A DNA stretch of 64,000 nt from Marinomonas phaeophyticola (GCF_026966905.1 NZ_JAPUBN010000017.1:55358-119357); one strand, 5' to 3'. Counted from the stretch's first letter, positions 1-8,520 are shown. Program-made: numbers and translations. The notes: generated from the letters alone by a model not told the origin.

Positions 1-491
1 TGATAGGTATCAGCAAAAAAAAGTCCTTCTGAATTCGGATATGGAAGATTCAACTTTCTAGATATTTCTATGTTGGAAAGACCACTCAGGGTCATTTTAA
101 TATTTCCCTTTTTCGTCAGGGTATCCATAAACTCACGAGTGGTATGCCCTTCAAGCAAGGTCACTTTGTAATGAATCGCGTCACCAGAATCAAATTTAGC
201 TAATACATCCAATACATTCATTTGCGGAGTAATTTCATACTCACCCACTTTCGATACCCATTGGGGGTTTAGTCTTGATGCGACTCTCATTAGAAGTGAA
301 TGATATATCCATCCACGCGCCTCCATTTGAGAGCCAATTCTTGTTGTTGTATAACCAGGCTTCACTTCATAAATCATTGGCTCATTAAGCATTAGAGGCT
401 GAGTAATTCCATAATATAAACCTCCTGCAAACACACCAATCAGCATGATCGCAATTAATAATAAACGCCATAACCACTTTATAACAGACAT
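1..491 (-). CDS. mltG: Endolytic murein transglycosylase MltG (partial, N-terminal part)
   Basis: MltG cleaves nascent peptidoglycan strands in the periplasm and is thought to set their length. Translating the minus strand from the ATG at 491 gives an open frame of about 163 residues that runs off the window start. It begins with a short cytoplasmic tail and one membrane anchor (about residues 5-28), then a periplasmic LysM-like region. Further on come LLEGHTTREF and NSEGLFFADTY, which match the conserved EG-T and EG-F-DTY stretches of the YceG/MltG family. The catalytic C-terminal half is missing. It starts 12 bp after pabC, the classic pabC-mltG arrangement, usually followed by tmk and holB. 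Confidence 0.93.
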   Translation of the reverse strand, partial: MSVIKWLWRLLLIAIMLIGVFAGGLYYGITQPLMLNEPMIYEVKPGYTTTRIGSQMEARGWIYHSLLMRVASRLNPQWVSKVGEYEITPQMNVLDVLAKFDSGDAIHYKVTLLEGHTTREFMDTLTKKGNIKMTLSGLSNIEISRKLNLPYPNSEGLFFADTY

Positions 492-503
492 GCACTACCT
501 AGC

Positions 504-1307
504 TTAACAATTCAAAAGGACTTTGATTTTACGGGTATTAATGCCGATTGGAAACGATTGTCCAATAAAATTCGTAATAGGCACTATACCCATTAAGCTA
601 TTGGTGATAAAAATTTCGTCCGCCGCCTGCATATCCTTAACAAGATAGCGGCCGATTTCAACAGGAAAGCACTCGTTTTCGACCAAAATCCGACTCCGCA
701 TGGTTCCTTGGACACCACTGCCATCTAATAAGGGTGTTTTCAGCCCCCCTTCAGCAAACCAAAATAAATTACTCTGAATACACTCAACCACAAACCCGTT
801 AGCATCGAGCATCACATCTTCAAAACAACCTTCAGTTAAGTTTGTCTTGGCCATCACATTTTCCAATCTATTTAAATGCTTTATACCAGCAAGGTAACGA
901 TTAATATTTGAAGGCACAGAGGAAACGCCAAGGGCCACACCCGATTGAGCAATTTTGGTATAGTCGGGAGCCATTGAGGTGGAAATGATAACATTAGGAA
1001 CGGCGACGGCACTGGGTAAATACCCACGACCGCCCTCACCTCTCGTTACTATCACTTTAAAAACATGGGAACGAGTGTAAGATAAGGCAAGGTCATTTAG
1101 AAAAAAAGCCAATTTAGAAAGATCATCCGAACCAAAAGGTATCCGTAGGGCCAAGCAGCCTTTAGACAATCTTGAAAGGTGTCCATTTAAATTTTGAACA
1201 CTTCCATTAGAGACTAAAATTGTTTCGAACAAACCATCTCCATAGGAAATGCTTCTATCTACTAAGGAAAGGGTATTGGATGGAGAGTAGTTAAGAAAGG
1301 TAGCCAT
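504..1307 (-). CDS. pabC: Aminodeoxychorismate lyase PabC
   Basis: This PLP enzyme of fold type IV converts 4-amino-4-deoxychorismate to p-aminobenzoate and pyruvate in folate synthesis. The 267-residue protein has the usual family length. The early SYGDGLFETI motif (residues 21-30) is typical of PabC, and the PLP lysine is likely K143 in GIKHLNRLEN. Branched-chain aminotransferases share the fold, but the short length and the mltG neighbour favour PabC. It is the first gene of a pabC-mltG transcription unit and lies just downstream of the tRNA array on the same strand. That raises the possibility of read-through from the tRNA promoter; no strong terminator is visible between them. Confidence 0.93.
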   Translation of the reverse strand: MATFLNYSPSNTLSLVDRSISYGDGLFETILVSNGSVQNLNGHLSRLSKGCLALRIPFGSDDLSKLAFFLNDLALSYTRSHVFKVIVTRGEGGRGYLPSAVAVPNVIISTSMAPDYTKIAQSGVALGVSSVPSNINRYLAGIKHLNRLENVMAKTNLTEGCFEDVMLDANGFVVECIQSNLFWFAEGGLKTPLLDGSGVQGTMRSRILVENECFPVEIGRYLVKDMQAADEIFITNSLMGIVPITNFIGQSFPIGINTRKIKVLLNC

Positions 1308-1354
1308 AAGTATTACTTGATTTAATTGCGATAAAATAGTCTAACGCAAATAAA

Positions 1355-1430
1355 TGGCGTCCCATAGGGGGTTCGAACCCCTGTTACCGCCGTGAAAGGG
1401 CGGTGTCCTAGACCTCTAGACGAATGGGAC
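1355..1430 (-). tRNA. tRNA-Glu (anticodon TTC), copy 1
   Basis: A 76-nt cloverleaf with encoded CCA on the minus strand. The anticodon loop CCTTTCACG gives TTC. It is the promoter-distal copy of the array and follows another Glu gene directly, with no Gly gene between them. Confidence 0.98.
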
Positions 1431-1471
1431 GTACGTTTATTTCTGATAACACAGAAAAATTAAAAATTAAA

Positions 1472-1547
1472 TGGCGTCCCATAGGGGGTTCGAACCCCTG
1501 TTACCGCCGTGAAAGGGCGGTGTCCTAGGCCTCTAGACGAATGGGAC
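1472..1547 (-). tRNA. tRNA-Glu (anticodon TTC), copy 2
   Basis: Same as the other Glu copies except for one D-arm/D-loop base: the plus strand reads taggcc where the others read tagacc. CCA is encoded. It is the only visible sequence variant among the seven Glu genes. Confidence 0.98.
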
Positions 1548-1609
1548 ACAACAACCTATTTCTAGGTTCCAACAATCTTAAGCCAATGCCTAACATCATT
1601 AGTAAAAAT

Positions 1610-1684
1610 TGGAGCGGGAAACGAGGCTCGAACTCGCGACCCCAACCTTGGCAAGGTTGTGCTCTACCACTGAGCTATTCCCGC
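1610..1684 (-). tRNA. tRNA-Gly (anticodon GCC), copy 1
   Basis: A 75-nt cloverleaf with encoded CCA. The anticodon loop TTGCCAA gives GCC, and the T-loop is TTCGAGC. Confidence 0.98.
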
Positions 1685-1735
1685 ATATTTATCTGCTGCC
1701 CTATTAACGCTTGCAACAAAATAAATCAGTAAAAA

Positions 1736-1811
1736 TGGCGTCCCATAGGGGGTTCGAACCCCTGTTACCGCCGTGAAAGGGCGGTGTCCTAGACCTCTAG
1801 ACGAATGGGAC
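1736..1811 (-). tRNA. tRNA-Glu (anticodon TTC), copy 3
   Basis: A 76-nt cloverleaf with encoded CCA, identical to the main Glu type of this array. Confidence 0.98.
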
Positions 1812-1873
1812 GCAACAACCTATTTCTAGGTCTCAATAACCTTAAGCCAACGCTTAACATCATCAGTAAAATT

Positions 1874-1948
1874 TGGAGCGGGAAACGAGGCTCGAACTCG
1901 CGACCCCAACCTTGGCAAGGTTGTGCTCTACCACTGAGCTATTCCCGC
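1874..1948 (-). tRNA. tRNA-Gly (anticodon GCC), copy 2
   Basis: A 75-nt cloverleaf with encoded CCA, identical to Gly copy 1. Confidence 0.98.
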
Positions 1949-1999
1949 ACATTCATCTGCCGCCCTCTTAACGCTTGCAACAAAATAAACCAGTAAAAA

Positions 2000-2075
2000 T
2001 GGCGTCCCATAGGGGGTTCGAACCCCTGTTACCGCCGTGAAAGGGCGGTGTCCTAGACCTCTAGACGAATGGGAC
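2000..2075 (-). tRNA. tRNA-Glu (anticodon TTC), copy 4
   Basis: A 76-nt cloverleaf with encoded CCA, identical to the main Glu type of this array. Confidence 0.98.
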
Positions 2076-2137
2076 GCAACAACCTATTTCTAGGCTTTAA
2101 TAATCTTAAGCCAATGCCTAACATCATCAGTAAAAAT

Positions 2138-2212
2138 TGGAGCGGGAAACGAGGCTCGAACTCGCGACCCCAACCTTGGCAAGGTTGTGCTCTACCACTG
2201 AGCTATTCCCGC
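2138..2212 (-). tRNA. tRNA-Gly (anticodon GCC), copy 3
   Basis: A 75-nt cloverleaf with encoded CCA, identical to Gly copy 1. Confidence 0.98.
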
Positions 2213-2262
2213 ACATTTATCCGCTGCTCTATAACGCTTGCAACAAAATAAATCAGTAAAAA

Positions 2263-2338
2263 TGGCGTCCCATAGGGGGTTCGAACCCCTGTTACCGCCG
2301 TGAAAGGGCGGTGTCCTAGACCTCTAGACGAATGGGAC
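2263..2338 (-). tRNA. tRNA-Glu (anticodon TTC), copy 5
   Basis: A 76-nt cloverleaf with encoded CCA, identical to the main Glu type of this array. Confidence 0.98.
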
Positions 2339-2400
2339 GCAACAACCTATTTCTAGGTTTCAATAATCTTAAGCCAATGCCTAACATTATCAATAAAAAT

Positions 2401-2475
2401 TGGAGCGGGAAACGAGGCTCGAACTCGCGACCCCAACCTTGGCAAGGTTGTGCTCTACCACTGAGCTATTCCCGC
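2401..2475 (-). tRNA. tRNA-Gly (anticodon GCC), copy 4
   Basis: A 75-nt cloverleaf with encoded CCA, identical to Gly copy 1. Confidence 0.98.
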
Positions 2476-2525
2476 ACATTTATCCGCTGCCCTATAACGC
2501 TTGCAACAAAATAAACCAGTAAAAA

Positions 2526-2601
2526 TGGCGTCCCATAGGGGGTTCGAACCCCTGTTACCGCCGTGAAAGGGCGGTGTCCTAGACCTCTAGACGAATGGGA
2601 C
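2526..2601 (-). tRNA. tRNA-Glu (anticodon TTC), copy 6
   Basis: A 76-nt cloverleaf with encoded CCA, identical to the main Glu type of this array. Confidence 0.98.
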
Positions 2602-2663
2602 ACAACAACCTATTCCTAGGTTTCAATAATCTCAAGCCAATGCCTAACATTATCAATAAAAAT

Positions 2664-2738
2664 TGGAGCGGGAAACGAGGCTCGAACTCGCGACCCCAAC
2701 CTTGGCAAGGTTGTGCTCTACCACTGAGCTATTCCCGC
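2664..2738 (-). tRNA. tRNA-Gly (anticodon GCC), copy 5
   Basis: A 75-nt cloverleaf with encoded CCA, identical to Gly copy 1. Confidence 0.98.
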
Positions 2739-2788
2739 ATTGCATTCACACAATTATTTGTTCATTCTATATAAGCCATTAAAAACAA

Positions 2789-2864
2789 TGGCGTCCCATA
2801 GGGGGTTCGAACCCCTGTTACCGCCGTGAAAGGGCGGTGTCCTAGACCTCTAGACGAATGGGAC
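2789..2864 (-). tRNA. tRNA-Glu (anticodon TTC), copy 7 (promoter-proximal)
   Basis: A 76-nt cloverleaf with encoded CCA. It is the first gene transcribed in the array, about 30 bp downstream of the predicted promoter. Confidence 0.98.
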
Positions 2865-2896
2865 ACAAACAAATATTGCTGTGTGAGCGGGTGCGT

Positions 2897-2924
2897 ATAT
2901 TACTGTTACTAGCCTGAAAATCAA
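2897..2924 (-). promoter_or_regulatory. Predicted sigma-70 promoter of the tRNA array
   Basis: On the minus strand, TTGATT (2919-2924) and TAATAT (2897-2902) are separated by 16 bp. A GC-rich discriminator, ACGCACCCGCTC, follows. GC-rich discriminators are typical of stable-RNA promoters under stringent (ppGpp/DksA) control; that control is inferred here. Confidence 0.65.
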
Positions 2925-3002
2925 CAGTTTTTTTAATTTTCTGTTAAAGTAATTGTGTTTTTTACTAATTATCTTAATGAATAGGCTTTATGGAGTCATA
3001 AT

Positions 3003-3578
3003 ATGCTTAAAAAGATCATTTATTGTACTGCTTGCGCTGTCGCCCTCATCACAACCACCGGTTGCGCTAATACTACGCATTACATCAACCTTGACCCTTC
3101 TATTGAATTGCAATCCGCTCAACTTAGCAACACACACCCTATTAAAATAAAGGTGACCCATTACCTTGATAATAAAATTGGATCTATTGATACAGCCATA
3201 CATGAGCACGCTGATGTATTTATCAGCAATGAAGTCGCCGAAAGCATCAAATTAAAAATTGCCGAGGGGCTCACTGAACTAGGCTACGATCTAGAAAACG
3301 GAACACCACCAGCCAACATTCTCACCGTCGATGTTACCCAGCTTAGTTACACAACATCTACTCAAGCACTCAAAACAATTGCAAAGTTAAAATTTAACTT
3401 AAAAGCAACCCTTAAAAGCAACAATCAAACTTACTCAGCCAATTATGGATCAGAGGTTACTGATGAATATGGCTCTCTTCCAGACCAAGAAGAAGTTGAA
3501 GCATCACTTAACAAGCTTGCAGGGGAAACGGTTAATCGTTTACTAAATGATTCAAATATTCGCGCGCTATTAAGATAA
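3003..3578 (+). CDS. YajG-family outer-membrane lipoprotein
   Basis: The 191-residue protein begins with a lipoprotein signal: a hydrophobic stretch ending in TTTGC with the lipid-bearing cysteine at position 21. Length and layout match YajG, including a short beta-rich start (INLDPSIEL) and a C-terminal helical region ending in LLNDSNIRALL. The role of YajG is not established. No Lol avoidance signal is visible after the cysteine (ANTT), so outer-membrane sorting is likely. It is divergent from the tRNA array and 160 bp upstream of htpX; a stem-loop in that gap suggests separate transcripts. Confidence 0.8.
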   Translation: MLKKIIYCTACAVALITTTGCANTTHYINLDPSIELQSAQLSNTHPIKIKVTHYLDNKIGSIDTAIHEHADVFISNEVAESIKLKIAEGLTELGYDLENGTPPANILTVDVTQLSYTTSTQALKTIAKLKFNLKATLKSNNQTYSANYGSEVTDEYGSLPDQEEVEASLNKLAGETVNRLLNDSNIRALLR

Positions 3579-3615
3579 AAACCTCTTCTAGAATAGAAAA
3601 ACGCTTAAGTATTGC

Positions 3616-3648
3616 GGGCACGATAGACTCTTTATTGTAATCGTGCCC
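3616..3648. terminator. Stem-loop after the YajG-like gene
   Basis: A perfect 9-bp stem, gggcacgat/atcgtgccc, around a 15-nt loop. It lacks a clear T tract, so it may be a weak terminator or an mRNA-end stabilising hairpin. Confidence 0.5.
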
Positions 3649-3738
3649 TACCCCTATTAATAAAACACCCCCATCACTTGAATCTTTTTGAAGAAGCACC
3701 ATGATGCATTTAATTAATCAACTCATGGGATAACCATT

Positions 3739-4617
3739 ATGCGTATACTACTTTTCTTGGCTACAAATATAGCTGTCATTATTGTCGCTAGCCTTGTTCT
3801 AAATCTGCTCGGTGTTGAAAGATACCTATCAAGCTCTGGACTCAACCTTACATCCCTACTTATTTTCTGTGCTGTGTTCGGTTTTGTTGGCAGCTTCATC
3901 TCGCTATTTTTGTCAAAAATGATGGCGAAAATGGGCTCTAAAGCCAAAGTCATTACCTCTCCCAGCAATCATAAAGAAGCTTGGCTTTTAAGTACGGTTG
4001 AAAAACTCTCTACAAAGGCAGGTATAAGCATGCCTGAAGTGGCTGTCTTTCCAAGTTATGGAGCAAACGCTTTCGCCACAGGCTGGAATAAAAACGCCGC
4101 CTTAGTCGCTGTCTCCAGTGGAATGTTAGAACGTTTTTCTCCAGATGAGATTGAAGCCGTACTAGGACATGAAATAGGTCATATTGCCAACGGCGACATG
4201 GTAACTCTGTCACTCATTCAAGGGGTGGTTAATACCTTCGTCATGTTCTTTGCTCGGATAGCAGGTTATGCCGTTGATCAGTTCCTAAGGCGCAATGACG
4301 AAGACAGTTCACCTAGCTGGGGTTACTATATCGCCACATTTATATTTGAGATTCTATTTGGAATCTTAGCTTCTATGATTGTAATGTGGTTTTCGCGCTA
4401 CAGAGAGTTTAAAGCAGACAAGGCGGGCGCTGAATTATCCAGTAAAAACGCAATGATCGCGGCTCTACTGCGACTAAAACAAGAGCAAGAAGAATCCCAA
4501 ATGCCAGAATCCATGATGGCCTTTGGCATTAGACAAGGGCGCAAACCAACCTTCGGTCAATTACTATCAAGCCACCCTGACCTTGATGATCGCATTAAAG
4601 CACTTCAAGCACTTTAA
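3739..4617 (+). CDS. htpX: Membrane zinc metalloprotease HtpX
   Basis: HtpX is an inner-membrane M48 protease that degrades misfolded membrane proteins alongside FtsH. The 292-residue protein has two N-terminal membrane segments (about 5-25 and 35-60), the zinc motif HEIGH at 144-148, two further membrane segments, and the third zinc ligand region SRYREFKADKAGAE. Family length is normal and every visible active-site element is intact. It is monocistronic here and ends at a strong bidirectional terminator. Confidence 0.97.
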   Translation: MRILLFLATNIAVIIVASLVLNLLGVERYLSSSGLNLTSLLIFCAVFGFVGSFISLFLSKMMAKMGSKAKVITSPSNHKEAWLLSTVEKLSTKAGISMPEVAVFPSYGANAFATGWNKNAALVAVSSGMLERFSPDEIEAVLGHEIGHIANGDMVTLSLIQGVVNTFVMFFARIAGYAVDQFLRRNDEDSSPSWGYYIATFIFEILFGILASMIVMWFSRYREFKADKAGAELSSKNAMIAALLRLKQEQEESQMPESMMAFGIRQGRKPTFGQLLSSHPDLDDRIKALQAL

Positions 4618-4625
4618 CATCAAAA

Positions 4626-4660
4626 AAAACGGCCGCTCCATGATCCTAAGCGGCCGTTTT
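4626..4660. terminator. Bidirectional terminator between htpX and the PilZ gene
   Basis: A GC-rich stem, cggccgct/agcggccg, is extended by flanking aaaa/tttt pairs into a 12-bp stem with an 11-nt loop. A and T runs on the two sides let it work in both directions between convergent genes. Confidence 0.85.
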
Positions 4661-4688
4661 ATTAAAATCTATCTATGGACTGCAAACA

Positions 4689-5411
4689 CTATAAATTATA
4701 TTTCTGCTTTTCAAGAATAAAGGCCGTTAAAATGATAGCCGATTCCTTCGTCATGTTAATGAATCTAACACCATAAACAAAAAAGTACTCCGCCCCCATT
4801 CTCGCAAGAAAGTCATTATCAACAATACTTGCTTGTACTTGATCAAGCATTTGTATTTCTTGAGAACGTATTTCACAATCAAGCTTTAATAACTGTGGAT
4901 AGCCTGCCACTTTTATATTAACAGCCATTTTCATGACCGAATTTACTGAGCCAATATCTTCCCTTGAAATAAGCTTTATTCCGCCAACACTTAAATCTAT
5001 CACGATACCATTTGCAGCTGTTGCAATGCTATTTTCGTTATCGGCTAAAACATCCAAGGCACAAATTAGCTTTGTCTCTATCCTCATAGCCTGACGTACA
5101 ACAGACGTTTCAACCTGCCTAGGGTAGGCTATATGTAAATGAGGAGCAGGTTCTAAATAACTTTTGGCAATTTTGCTTGAAAAAGCAGAGACAGAGGTAT
5201 TTAACATTAGCCGCACATTAACAACTTGACTGTCACGGACGATAATATTTTTACCATTTACTTTTGGGCAAGACACAATTAAAGATCGACTAGGAATAAA
5301 CCCTATTATCTTTACCATATGTCGAGATGGTGGAGATATAAACTCTATCTGAGCCTTTTCCCCGAGGTTTATACTTAAATCGTTTAATTGAGACTCAATT
5401 AGCTCAGCCAT
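4689..5411 (-). CDS. PilZ-domain protein with YcgR-like N-terminal domain
   Basis: A 240-residue soluble protein with two domains. Residues 1-95 resemble the YcgR/flagellar-brake N-terminal beta domain. From about 100 a PilZ domain carries the c-di-GMP binding motifs RQAMR (RxxxR, 106-110) and DLSVGG (DxSxxG, 139-144). It probably senses c-di-GMP and affects motility or surface behaviour; the output partner is unknown. It lies 13 bp after pdxB and is likely cotranscribed, although no functional link is evident. Confidence 0.85.
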   Translation of the reverse strand: MAELIESQLNDLSINLGEKAQIEFISPPSRHMVKIIGFIPSRSLIVSCPKVNGKNIIVRDSQVVNVRLMLNTSVSAFSSKIAKSYLEPAPHLHIAYPRQVETSVVRQAMRIETKLICALDVLADNENSIATAANGIVIDLSVGGIKLISREDIGSVNSVMKMAVNIKVAGYPQLLKLDCEIRSQEIQMLDQVQASIVDNDFLARMGAEYFFVYGVRFINMTKESAIILTAFILEKQKYNL

Positions 5412-5424
5412 GACACCTTCTTTC

Positions 5425-6567
5425 TTAAGTACGGCAAGAAAAACCTAAAGCCGTAAAAATGTTTTTTTCACTAACATAACATGTATTTAGCTCATCGCGC
5501 TCAATGTAGTTTTTCCGTAAATCATCAAATGGCACTTTCTTTTGAGAACAACGCTTATAAGCTGACCGCATATAACTGTCATCTCGCATCACATCGTATA
5601 TTGAATGAACAATTTTTGATAAGACATCTAACTGAGTACTATCATGCCCCGATACTATAGATGAAATATACCCTTTTGAAACACAATCTTTGTAAAATTT
5701 AGAAGAATCTAAGCCAAAATGTGATAAAAAGGCCTCATATATCATGAAGGTACCAATTTCTCTACCTTGCTTACTGTATCCAGCAATATGAGGTGTCGCG
5801 ATATCGACTATTGATAACGTTGTAGGGGAAATTTCAGGTTCACCCTCCCAAACATCGAAAATCAAATTCAGTTGCTCATCTAATTCGGAATAACGCTTTG
5901 CCAATGCAACCTCATCAATAACTCCCCCACGCCCCGCAGAAATAATACTGACGTTAGGTTTTAAATAAGATAGCATTTTCGAATTGATCATATGATACGT
6001 TGGATGACTTCCTTCTTTCGTCAAGGGTGCGTGTAAGCAGATAATCTCGCTCTGCATAATTTCTTCAAATGAGACAAATGGCCCTTCGACCTCCGCCTGT
6101 TTGAATGGATCAAATACGCTTACATCACAACCAGCGGAACTCAAACGTTTATAAACCGTACTACCTACATTACCAAAGCCGATCACTCCAATTTTTTTAG
6201 TTAACCAATCCACACCCTTGCTTGAATGCAAGTAGCATAAAGAGCTCACGACATAGTCAGCAACCGCATTCGCATTACAACCAGGAGCACTAGAGAAGCC
6301 AATGCCCTTTGTTTGCAGATAATCCTGATCAATATGATCCACTCCTATGGTCGCCGTGCCTACAAATTGCACAGACGCCCCTTTTAATAGGGATTCATTC
6401 ACTTTTGTTACAGACCTTACCAACAACACATCTGCATCAATAACTTGTTTATTAGTTAAACTACGTCCATCAACAAGAGAAACATCTCCAAAATCAGCAA
6501 ACAGCGCTCTTACTTTTGGCATATTTTCATCGGCAACGATGCGTAATTTTTTATTTAAGGTAGTCAT
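5425..6567 (-). CDS. pdxB: Erythronate-4-phosphate dehydrogenase PdxB
   Basis: PdxB oxidises 4-phosphoerythronate to 2-oxo-3-hydroxy-4-phosphobutanoate in DXP-dependent pyridoxal phosphate synthesis. From the ATG at 6567 it is 380 residues, the usual length, and begins in the family style (LRIVADENMP). The NAD-binding glycine motif GVIGFGNVGS lies at about 127-136. Catalytic-region motifs SAGRGGVID and ATPHIAGYS are present, as is the PdxB-specific C-terminal dimerisation region. The open frame extends 14 codons further upstream, but those residues are not family-like. The chosen start overlaps the end of epmC by 17 bp, consistent with translational coupling. Confidence 0.95.
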   Translation of the reverse strand: MTTLNKKLRIVADENMPKVRALFADFGDVSLVDGRSLTNKQVIDADVLLVRSVTKVNESLLKGASVQFVGTATIGVDHIDQDYLQTKGIGFSSAPGCNANAVADYVVSSLCYLHSSKGVDWLTKKIGVIGFGNVGSTVYKRLSSAGCDVSVFDPFKQAEVEGPFVSFEEIMQSEIICLHAPLTKEGSHPTYHMINSKMLSYLKPNVSIISAGRGGVIDEVALAKRYSELDEQLNLIFDVWEGEPEISPTTLSIVDIATPHIAGYSKQGREIGTFMIYEAFLSHFGLDSSKFYKDCVSKGYISSIVSGHDSTQLDVLSKIVHSIYDVMRDDSYMRSAYKRCSQKKVPFDDLRKNYIERDELNTCYVSEKNIFTALGFSCRT

Positions 6568-7069
6568 ATAACGATCTATTAATCCCTTGATACTTGAGTA
6601 AACACTCACAAAATGCTTGCGCTCTTGCCGGAAAACCCACTTTTAAATACGTATGAAATTGCGAATTTACCGCACGCTCAAAATTTGATGTGTCATAGTC
6701 TAATAAACTTAGGTTATCTGCACTGACTCTAAATGGCAGACCTAACACCTTATGGAACGCCATCTCGATAGCTTGGGGTTTAATTTCGACCACTTCAAAT
6801 TTCTTCTGCAATTCCAGCGTTCTACTATCGGTTTCATACCAGTACCCATAATCTTCCAGCTTCAACCTCTCAAGGCCCGCAATACACCAATGACTTATTT
6901 CATGTAGAGCACTAGAAATATAGTCTAAGCGAAAATGTATTTTTGCAGGAGCTTCATCATATTGAATAGGGGTGTAAAGAGGCTCCAACGCACCGCCAAC
7001 CAAAACAACATGATACTCATCTTTAAAGCATCCATTAAAACAAGCAATTAAATCATTAACGGTCAGCAC
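6551..7069 (-). CDS. epmC: Elongation factor P hydroxylase EpmC (YfcM)
   Basis: EpmC hydroxylates the beta-lysylated lysine of elongation factor P. The 172-residue protein carries the metal-binding signature ALHEISHWCIAG (HEISH at 56-60) and the following DYGYWYETDSR and VEIKPQAIE blocks, which are the family's strongest conservation. Translation appears to start at a GTG at 7069 behind a GGGGAAG sequence. It is the first gene of an epmC-pdxB-PilZ unit; the 3' end overlaps pdxB. Confidence 0.93.
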   Translation of the reverse strand: MLTVNDLIACFNGCFKDEYHVVLVGGALEPLYTPIQYDEAPAKIHFRLDYISSALHEISHWCIAGLERLKLEDYGYWYETDSRTLELQKKFEVVEIKPQAIEMAFHKVLGLPFRVSADNLSLLDYDTSNFERAVNSQFHTYLKVGFPARAQAFCECLLKYQGINRSLYDYLK

Positions 7070-7123
7070 ACTTCCCCACGCTCAAAAACGGTAATTATTC
7101 CATAACTCATAGAATTTACCTAT

Positions 7124-7152
7124 AAAAAAACCCCAAGTGATTTCACTTAGGG
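7124..7152 (-). terminator. Rho-independent terminator of gcvT
   Basis: On the minus strand, a 9-bp stem (CCCTAAGTG/CACTTGGGG, one G-T pair) is followed by seven Ts. It lies about 50 bp past the gcvT stop. Confidence 0.85.
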
Positions 7153-7203
7153 CTTTCTATGCATTCACTATAATCCCAGCAGAAGCCACGATTTGTATAA
7201 ATA

Positions 7204-8298
7204 TCAACCTCTAAAATAACGGCTCGGCACAAAAGGCATTGCCGTTTTTTTCAATGGGATATTTTTCCCTCTCACAACAGCATACAATTCAGCATCCAAT
7301 AATTCAGATTGAACATAAGCCATCACAATAGGAACAGATAAAGAAGGAGCAAAACCGCCACTCGTCACATTTCCAACAACCATGCCGTCTGCATTCACAA
7401 TTTCAACACCTTCTCTTACCGGTGCTTTACCATCCACAATGAAACCAACGCGTTTTTGAGCTGGCTTTTGATCGAATTCAGGTAAAATTTTATCGGCACC
7501 TAAGAAACCACCCGCACGTTCACCACCGAGTCGACGCACTTTTTGTATCGCCCAATTCAATGACGCACTAACAGGAGATGTTGACTCATCAATATCATGA
7601 CCATAAAGGCATAATCCAGCCTCTAAACGCAAAGAATCACGAGCACCTAATCCAATCCACTCAACCTCTTCAGAAGACAACAATGCATTCGATAGTACGG
7701 AGGCTTGATCCGCTGGTACAGAAATTTCGTACCCATCTTCACCAGTATAACCAGAACAACTTACCCATAGCTCTACGCCATTCCAAGCAAATCTTTTGCT
7801 TTGCATAAATACCATATCAGCCACTTCTGGCACTAAATTTGACATTACCTTTCTGGCAGAAGGCCCTTGAAGCGCTAACAAGGCTCTGTCTTCAATCGGC
7901 TCAACCGTGCATCCTTCTAGAGAAGATTGCATATGAGCAATGTCTTGTTCTTTACAACCTGCGTTCACGACAACAAAAACCCGCTCGCCCCAATTAGCGA
8001 ACATTAAATCATCCGAAATACCGCCCTCAGGCGTAGTGAACATACCATATCGTTGCGTTTCTTCCGCTAACCCCAGCACATCAACAGGTAAAATTTCTTC
8101 CAGTTTCTGTTTGACGTTATTTCCTGACAACATCACTTGTCCCATATGAGATACATCAAACAAACCCGCATGCTCTCTCACCCATAAGTGCTCTTTTTTT
8201 ACACCTAATGGGTATTGAACAGGCATTTCATACCCCGCAAACTCAACCATTCTAGCGCCAGCTTCTAGATGTAAATCAAATAACGGTGTTTTTTTCAT
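7204..8298 (-). CDS. gcvT: Aminomethyltransferase GcvT (glycine cleavage T protein)
   Basis: GcvT transfers the aminomethyl carbon from lipoyl-GcvH to tetrahydrofolate, releasing ammonia. The 364-residue length is normal. Family motifs are clear: the N-terminal LHLEAGARMVEFAGYEMPVQYP region, HAGLFDVSHMGQV, and the folate-site SGYTGEDGYEI. It is transcribed away from glyA-gcvH-gcvP, so the glycine cleavage genes form two divergent arms. A near-palindrome at 8325-8340 sits 27 bp upstream of the start codon. Confidence 0.97.
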   Translation of the reverse strand: MKKTPLFDLHLEAGARMVEFAGYEMPVQYPLGVKKEHLWVREHAGLFDVSHMGQVMLSGNNVKQKLEEILPVDVLGLAEETQRYGMFTTPEGGISDDLMFANWGERVFVVVNAGCKEQDIAHMQSSLEGCTVEPIEDRALLALQGPSARKVMSNLVPEVADMVFMQSKRFAWNGVELWVSCSGYTGEDGYEISVPADQASVLSNALLSSEEVEWIGLGARDSLRLEAGLCLYGHDIDESTSPVSASLNWAIQKVRRLGGERAGGFLGADKILPEFDQKPAQKRVGFIVDGKAPVREGVEIVNADGMVVGNVTSGGFAPSLSVPIVMAYVQSELLDAELYAVVRGKNIPLKKTAMPFVPSRYFRG

Positions 8299-8324
8299 GA
8301 TATTGCCTCATAAACTTTAGTTTT

Positions 8325-8340
8325 GTTTCCAATCGGAAAC
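8325..8340. promoter_or_regulatory. Operator-like palindrome upstream of gcvT
   Basis: GTTTCCAATCGGAAAC: perfect 6-bp arms around a 4-bp centre. An identical copy lies at 8521-8536 near glyA. The position just upstream of gcvT fits repressor control of that arm. The regulator is unknown. Confidence 0.7.
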
Positions 8341-8520
8341 AGAGTAACTATTTTCGACACCAAATTACAAGAAAAAAATATCCTCTAGGCAGTAAAGCTT
8401 GACCTAAAGTGACTTTTTTCACATTAAGCATCAAGCCCAATAACGCTACAGTAAAGGTGGGAAAAGCCACAACTCAAGAACATAAATTTCTAAAAGAAAA
8501 AAATATTTCAAAAAAAGCTT

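Larger units (their letters stand above)
1472..2864 (-). repeat. Tandem Glu-Gly tRNA repeat array, period about 264 bp
   Basis: A unit of tRNA-Glu, a spacer of about 50 bp, tRNA-Gly and a spacer of about 62 bp recurs five times at 263-264 bp. It is capped by one more Glu gene at the promoter-distal end, and a further Glu gene follows at 1355-1430. The spacers are nearly identical too, including an imperfect palindrome of the type aacctatttctaggtt beside the Glu 5' ends. Such identity implies recent unequal crossing-over or gene conversion. Confidence 0.95.

Noticed and set aside
1541..2514. Four plus-strand ORFs of 60-63 codons, nearly identical, across the tRNA array
   Set aside because: They run antisense through tRNA-Gly genes and repeat only because the tRNA units repeat. 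They have no ribosome-binding sites.
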